NCBI GenBank assembly: GCA_910584265.1
Contig: CAJTZE010000047.1
Location: 1 to 26,727, forward strand
Length of the DNA: 26,727 nt
Source: an uncultured Dorea sp.
Lineage (GTDB): Bacteria > Bacillota > Clostridia > Lachnospirales > Lachnospiraceae
Direction: 5' to 3'
Below the pieces are notes generated by a model. That model was not told the DNA's origin. It was given only the letters and a program-made list of their open reading frames with translations, and did no database searches. The translations under genes and the position numbers were made by a program. This document shows, one piece after another, positions 24,823 through 26,727 of this stretch. Numbering within the stretch: the first letter of the stretch is position 1; the number at the start of each line of letters is the position of its first letter.

Positions 24823-24886
24823 GGAACAAAAGTGTGCTTCCCACACTCCCGTGTTATTATACCCTTGACAGCGCATCTTTTGTTCC
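24823..24886. repeat. Inverted repeat with 44-bp spacing
   Basis: GGAACAAAAG (24823-24832) and CTTTTGTTCC (24877-24886) are perfect 10-bp inverted copies. The spacing is too large for an ordinary operator, and a smaller hairpin (GTGTG/CACAC, about 24832-24846) is nested inside. It may be the ends of a small relic element or a structured leader; nothing in the sequence decides between these. Confidence 0.4.
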
Positions 24887-24923
24887 GCGCGCGCAGCTGT
24901 CTGTCTGATAGTAGATATATTAA

Positions 24924-24952
24924 TTGTTGTATGCTTATAATTATGTTATAAT
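24924..24952 (+). promoter_or_regulatory. Orphan promoter-like sequence
   Basis: TTGTTG, a 17-bp spacer and TATAAT (24947-24952) are in ideal register, within a tandem TTATAATTATG-type repeat. No convincing gene follows before 25566, so it is either the promoter of a lost gene or of an unrecognised RNA. Confidence 0.3.
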
Positions 24953-25076
24953 TATACTAAATTTCTTGTAAGTGGATAAGGCTAAAACAGTCATATATGG
25001 ATGGTACTGAGTAAGGTGCGGATGTCTTTTCAAACACAGCAAGAACGTATAGTAGAAAGATATGTTAAGGCGAGAT

Positions 25077-25229
25077 TATATTTTCAATGCGGCAACTACA
25101 GGAGCCTCCCATCCAAGTGCTTTTAACTTTTCCGCATGAATTGTGCATAAAAGTAGGACTTTTTATTCTTAACAGCTGCATGTGCACAGGTGATTAAGGT
25201 ATTGTCATTTTACTGTACGTCATTTTGCC
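25077..25229 (-). pseudogene. Decayed transposase fragment, IS110-like C-terminus
   Basis: Three short frames joined by frameshifts give GKMTYSKMTIP, then TLITCAHAAVKNKKSYFYAQ, then KLKALGWEAPVVAALKI. In order these follow the C-terminal pattern of IS110-family transposases (gly-lys start, LR-LL-A-HAAVK, tyr-rich turn, RRGKK-A-VA-A-KI). Stops and shifts make it non-functional, and no ends or upstream catalytic part are recognisable. The assignment is from memory of the family and is tentative. Confidence 0.38.
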
Positions 25230-25565
25230 ACAAGCGGCTGGACGGATGGTGGTGCAAATGAGGAAACCTGAAATCAGTTTAGGGAATGGACTGCAGGTTC
25301 AAAATTAATTCGATCTTTGCCGTTAATACCAGTATAAGTTGTGGCAAAAATAAATTCAATAACCTGTCATCTGCATAGTTTCATTTATGGTGGTGTCAAG
25401 CTTGCGGACATGGGGGTTTAGGGACACGGTATATAGTTGGCCAGGTTTTTTAGCTACTTAAGCCTAACTCCTTTTATGTGTTCTGTTTTTGATTTAAGAT
25501 AGAATGAAACCATATGATAGTGTTATATATTAGTAGTGTATATATTAAGAAAGAAGGATACAATA

Positions 25566-26078
25566 ATGTCATTGGCTATACGATTAAAGAATGCACGTGA
25601 AAAATCAGGATATTCGCAAAACGAAGTTGCAGAAAGTCTAAATATATCTCGTCAAGCTGTATCAAAGTGGGAAAATGGGTGGACATGTCCGGACATCGAT
25701 AATCTGATATTGCTTAGCAAATTGTATAAGATTTCAGTAGATGAACTTTTAATGGAGGATTCTGAAGTTGTGGAATCTAATTTAATTGATCAAAATATTT
25801 CAAGTGAAAAAGTGATAGAAAACTATGAACCATATGAAAATTTTATGTTAATTATTATATCGGTTATTGGGTGTATGTTTCCTGGAATAGGCCTTCTTGT
25901 ATCAGTAGCTATTATTATTCATTGTAAAACAAAGAAAAAGCATTTAAACAAAATACATATAGTCATTATTATAATGTGTTTTATTGTTAACATAATAAAT
26001 GCATGGTCATGGTTAAATTCTATATGGTTTCATAGCGGAAGAGCGACCATTGAAAAGGTCGCTCTGTATATCAGATAA
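25566..26078 (+). CDS. XRE-family regulator with two membrane segments
   Basis: 170-residue protein: an N-terminal helix-turn-helix of the Cro/C1 type (about 5-60, with SQNEVAESLNISRQAVSKWENG as the recognition region), a short acidic linker, then two hydrophobic segments at about 93-119 and 130-150. Membrane-tethered XRE proteins of this plan are common in Firmicutes and usually control a neighbouring gene. The frame opens at GTG 25536, but AGAAGGA 7 nt before ATG 25566 and the normal family start MSLAIRLKNAREKSG favour the ATG. Much more AT-rich than the sugar genes, as is its neighbour, consistent with a separate origin. The C-terminal codons contain a perfect hairpin (26040-26065) that resembles a terminator. 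Confidence 0.87.
   Translation: MSLAIRLKNAREKSGYSQNEVAESLNISRQAVSKWENGWTCPDIDNLILLSKLYKISVDELLMEDSEVVESNLIDQNISSEKVIENYEPYENFMLIIISVIGCMFPGIGLLVSVAIIIHCKTKKKHLNKIHIVIIIMCFIVNIINAWSWLNSIWFHSGRATIEKVALYIR
26040..26065. terminator. Terminator-like hairpin inside the gene end
   Basis: AGAGCGACC (26040-26048) and GGTCGCTCT (26057-26065) form a perfect 9-bp stem with an 8-nt loop at the junction of two convergent genes whose ends overlap. No T-run follows on either strand, so termination is uncertain. Confidence 0.5.
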
Positions 26079-26571
26079 CAGATACTTTTAAATCAGTAGA
26101 AGATATTCTAGATCTGACGCCGGTATTGATAGAATATGCATTTATTTGATAGAAAAGATAATAAGAAGCTTGTTTAGAATTTTCTTTGATTAATTTGTTT
26201 TGTCTTATTACTCCTGTTATGGCAGCATATTCTGGAGAGTGTACAGAAGTTATAGAATTGTTTGAAATAACGATTCTGTAACTTGCTTTCCAGCATCCAT
26301 TAGATGTATAGCTAACTTTGTATGTTCCATTGTCGACTTTTGTTAGAGGAGTATCTTCAGATATTGTTACAATTGCATTGTTACCCTTTGCATCAACAAT
26401 ATCAAATTCTTGTGTTCCTCCAATCGTTAAATCGTATACCGCCTCTTGAGATACTATTGTATTTTTATCCATTGTAGTTGATGCATGGCTTATAAAGGAA
26501 ACCCCAAAAGCACTCACCAGCGTTAAACAGATTAAATTTAAATAGAGTAAAGTTTTTCTCATTGTCTTCAT
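26071..26571 (-). CDS. Small secreted protein, DUF5626-like
   Basis: 166-residue exported protein. Start ATG 26571 has an excellent AGGAGGTGCC; the open frame extends 39 codons upstream without any ribosome site. The signal peptide is MKTMRKTLLYLN plus a hydrophobic core, with cleavage likely after SHA at about residue 30. The mature domain is beta-rich (YDLTIGGTQEFDIVD, YKVSYTSNGCWKASYRIVIS, HSPEYAAITGVI), and its order and motifs agree with my memory of DUF5626, a Lachnospiraceae secreted family of unknown role. It converges on the XRE-membrane gene, with the ends overlapping by 8 bp. A single Cys in the mature part rules out a disulfide. Confidence 0.75.
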   Translation of the reverse strand: MKTMRKTLLYLNLICLTLVSAFGVSFISHASTTMDKNTIVSQEAVYDLTIGGTQEFDIVDAKGNNAIVTISEDTPLTKVDNGTYKVSYTSNGCWKASYRIVISNNSITSVHSPEYAAITGVIRQNKLIKENSKQASYYLFYQINAYSINTGVRSRISSTDLKVSVI

Positions 26572-26643
26572 ATAGGCACCTCCTAGTGTGCTGACCTGTT
26601 GATATTTAACCAAATAATTCTGGTAATCACAGTTGTTCTGATG

Positions 26644-26649
26644 TATAAT
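26644..26649 (+). promoter_or_regulatory. Candidate -10 box for the edge ORF
   Basis: TATAAT 23 bp before the ATG at 26672. No good -35 hexamer stands at 17 bp. An almost complete anti-16S match (GGCGGTGATTCC, 26659-26670) lies between the two. Confidence 0.35.
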
Positions 26650-26671
26650 AAAAGAAACGGCGGTGATTCCT

Positions 26672-26727
26672 ATGGTGTTGTCCTGCAAATTAGATGCACC
26701 AGCTCCATGCAGATTAGATGCGCCTGA
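26672..26727 (+). CDS. Possible repeat peptide ORF, truncated at window edge
   Basis: The first 18 codons read MVLSCKLDAPAPCRLDAP and run off the window, so length and stop are unknown. The sequence is made of a repeated octapeptide C(K/R)LDAPAP, encoded by a 24-bp DNA repeat. Supporting signs are a TATAAT and a near-consensus ribosome site just upstream. It might be a cysteine-bearing repeat peptide, or only the chance translation of a DNA repeat; the opposite strand also stays open through it (repeat GASNL). I do not recognise a family. Confidence 0.3.
   Translation, partial: MVLSCKLDAPAPCRLDAP
26684..26727. repeat. 24-bp tandem repeat reaching the window edge
   Basis: Unit 1 spans 26684-26707 and unit 2 starts at 26708; over the 20 bases visible in unit 2, 16 match. 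Shared core is ATTAGATGC. The number of copies beyond the edge is unknown. Confidence 0.6.

Larger units (their letters stand above)
24788..25565. other. Long AT-rich spacer with remnants, no intact gene
   Basis: About 780 bp between the sigma operon and the XRE gene. It holds a widely spaced inverted repeat (24823-24886), a good promoter-like signal without a downstream gene (24924-24952), and a frameshifted fragment resembling a transposase C-terminus on the minus strand (25077-25229). Elsewhere I see only short chance frames. A short CG-alternating run occurs near 24885-24893. The region looks like a decayed insertion site at the border of accessory DNA. Confidence 0.6.

Noticed and set aside
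24865..24870. Perfect TTGACA as a -35 box
   Set aside because: The position 17 bp downstream is a CG-alternating run, so no -10 box exists.
1..26727. CRISPR arrays, tRNA or rRNA genes, prophage or toxin-antitoxin modules
   Set aside because: No regularly spaced direct repeats, no cloverleaf or rRNA-like stretches, and no phage genes were seen on either strand.

Overview
The window reads as a carbohydrate-utilisation stretch of a gut-type Firmicute, most likely Lachnospiraceae. The support is: strong AAAGGAG/AGGAGG ribosome binding sites before nearly every gene; lipoprotein solute-binding proteins with LAGC/LAAC lipoboxes; several AraC-type regulators; intrinsic terminators; and a DUF5626-like secreted protein next to a membrane-anchored XRE regulator. 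I cannot name a species from sequence alone.

Region 1 (1-7634) pairs a minus-strand sugar ABC transporter (solute-binding protein at 719-2089, then a permease running off the left edge) with two divergent plus-strand GH94 glycoside phosphorylases (2400-5099 and 5132-7543). The logic is import of a beta-linked disaccharide or oligosaccharide followed by intracellular phosphorolysis. An AraC regulator (7669-8427) and a GlgX-type GH13 debranching enzyme (8579-10720) follow, divergent from each other.

Region 2 (10744-23320) is the most interesting part. A minus-strand series starts with two AraC regulators and a small membrane protein (19612-17308). It continues with a solute-binding protein and two permeases (17144-13996), then an uncharacterised 610-residue protein, a 72-residue zinc ribbon overlapping it, and a GH53 endo-galactanase without a signal peptide. 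A GH2 beta-galactosidase (20130-23228) diverges from the regulators. Together they suggest uptake of beta-1,4-galacto-oligosaccharides, cytoplasmic cutting by GH53 and final hydrolysis by LacZ, with the 610-residue protein and zinc ribbon as unexplained partners. A block of about 74 bp is repeated (17223-17296 and 19797-19870) upstream of both the transporter and the regulator operon, which marks them as one regulon.

Region 3 (23378-24787) is an ECF sigma / zinc-finger anti-sigma pair with a likely self-controlled promoter. Region 4 (24788-26727) is AT-rich accessory DNA. It holds a decayed transposase fragment, an XRE regulator with two membrane segments, a small secreted protein, and at the right edge a 24-bp tandem repeat that could encode a cysteine-bearing octapeptide repeat.

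Recurrent structure: both transporters carry a hairpin directly after the solute-binding-protein gene, a second hairpin-plus-T-run separates the second permease from the 610-residue gene, and an approximately 36-bp imperfect palindrome occurs twice (2217-2252, 10792-10827).
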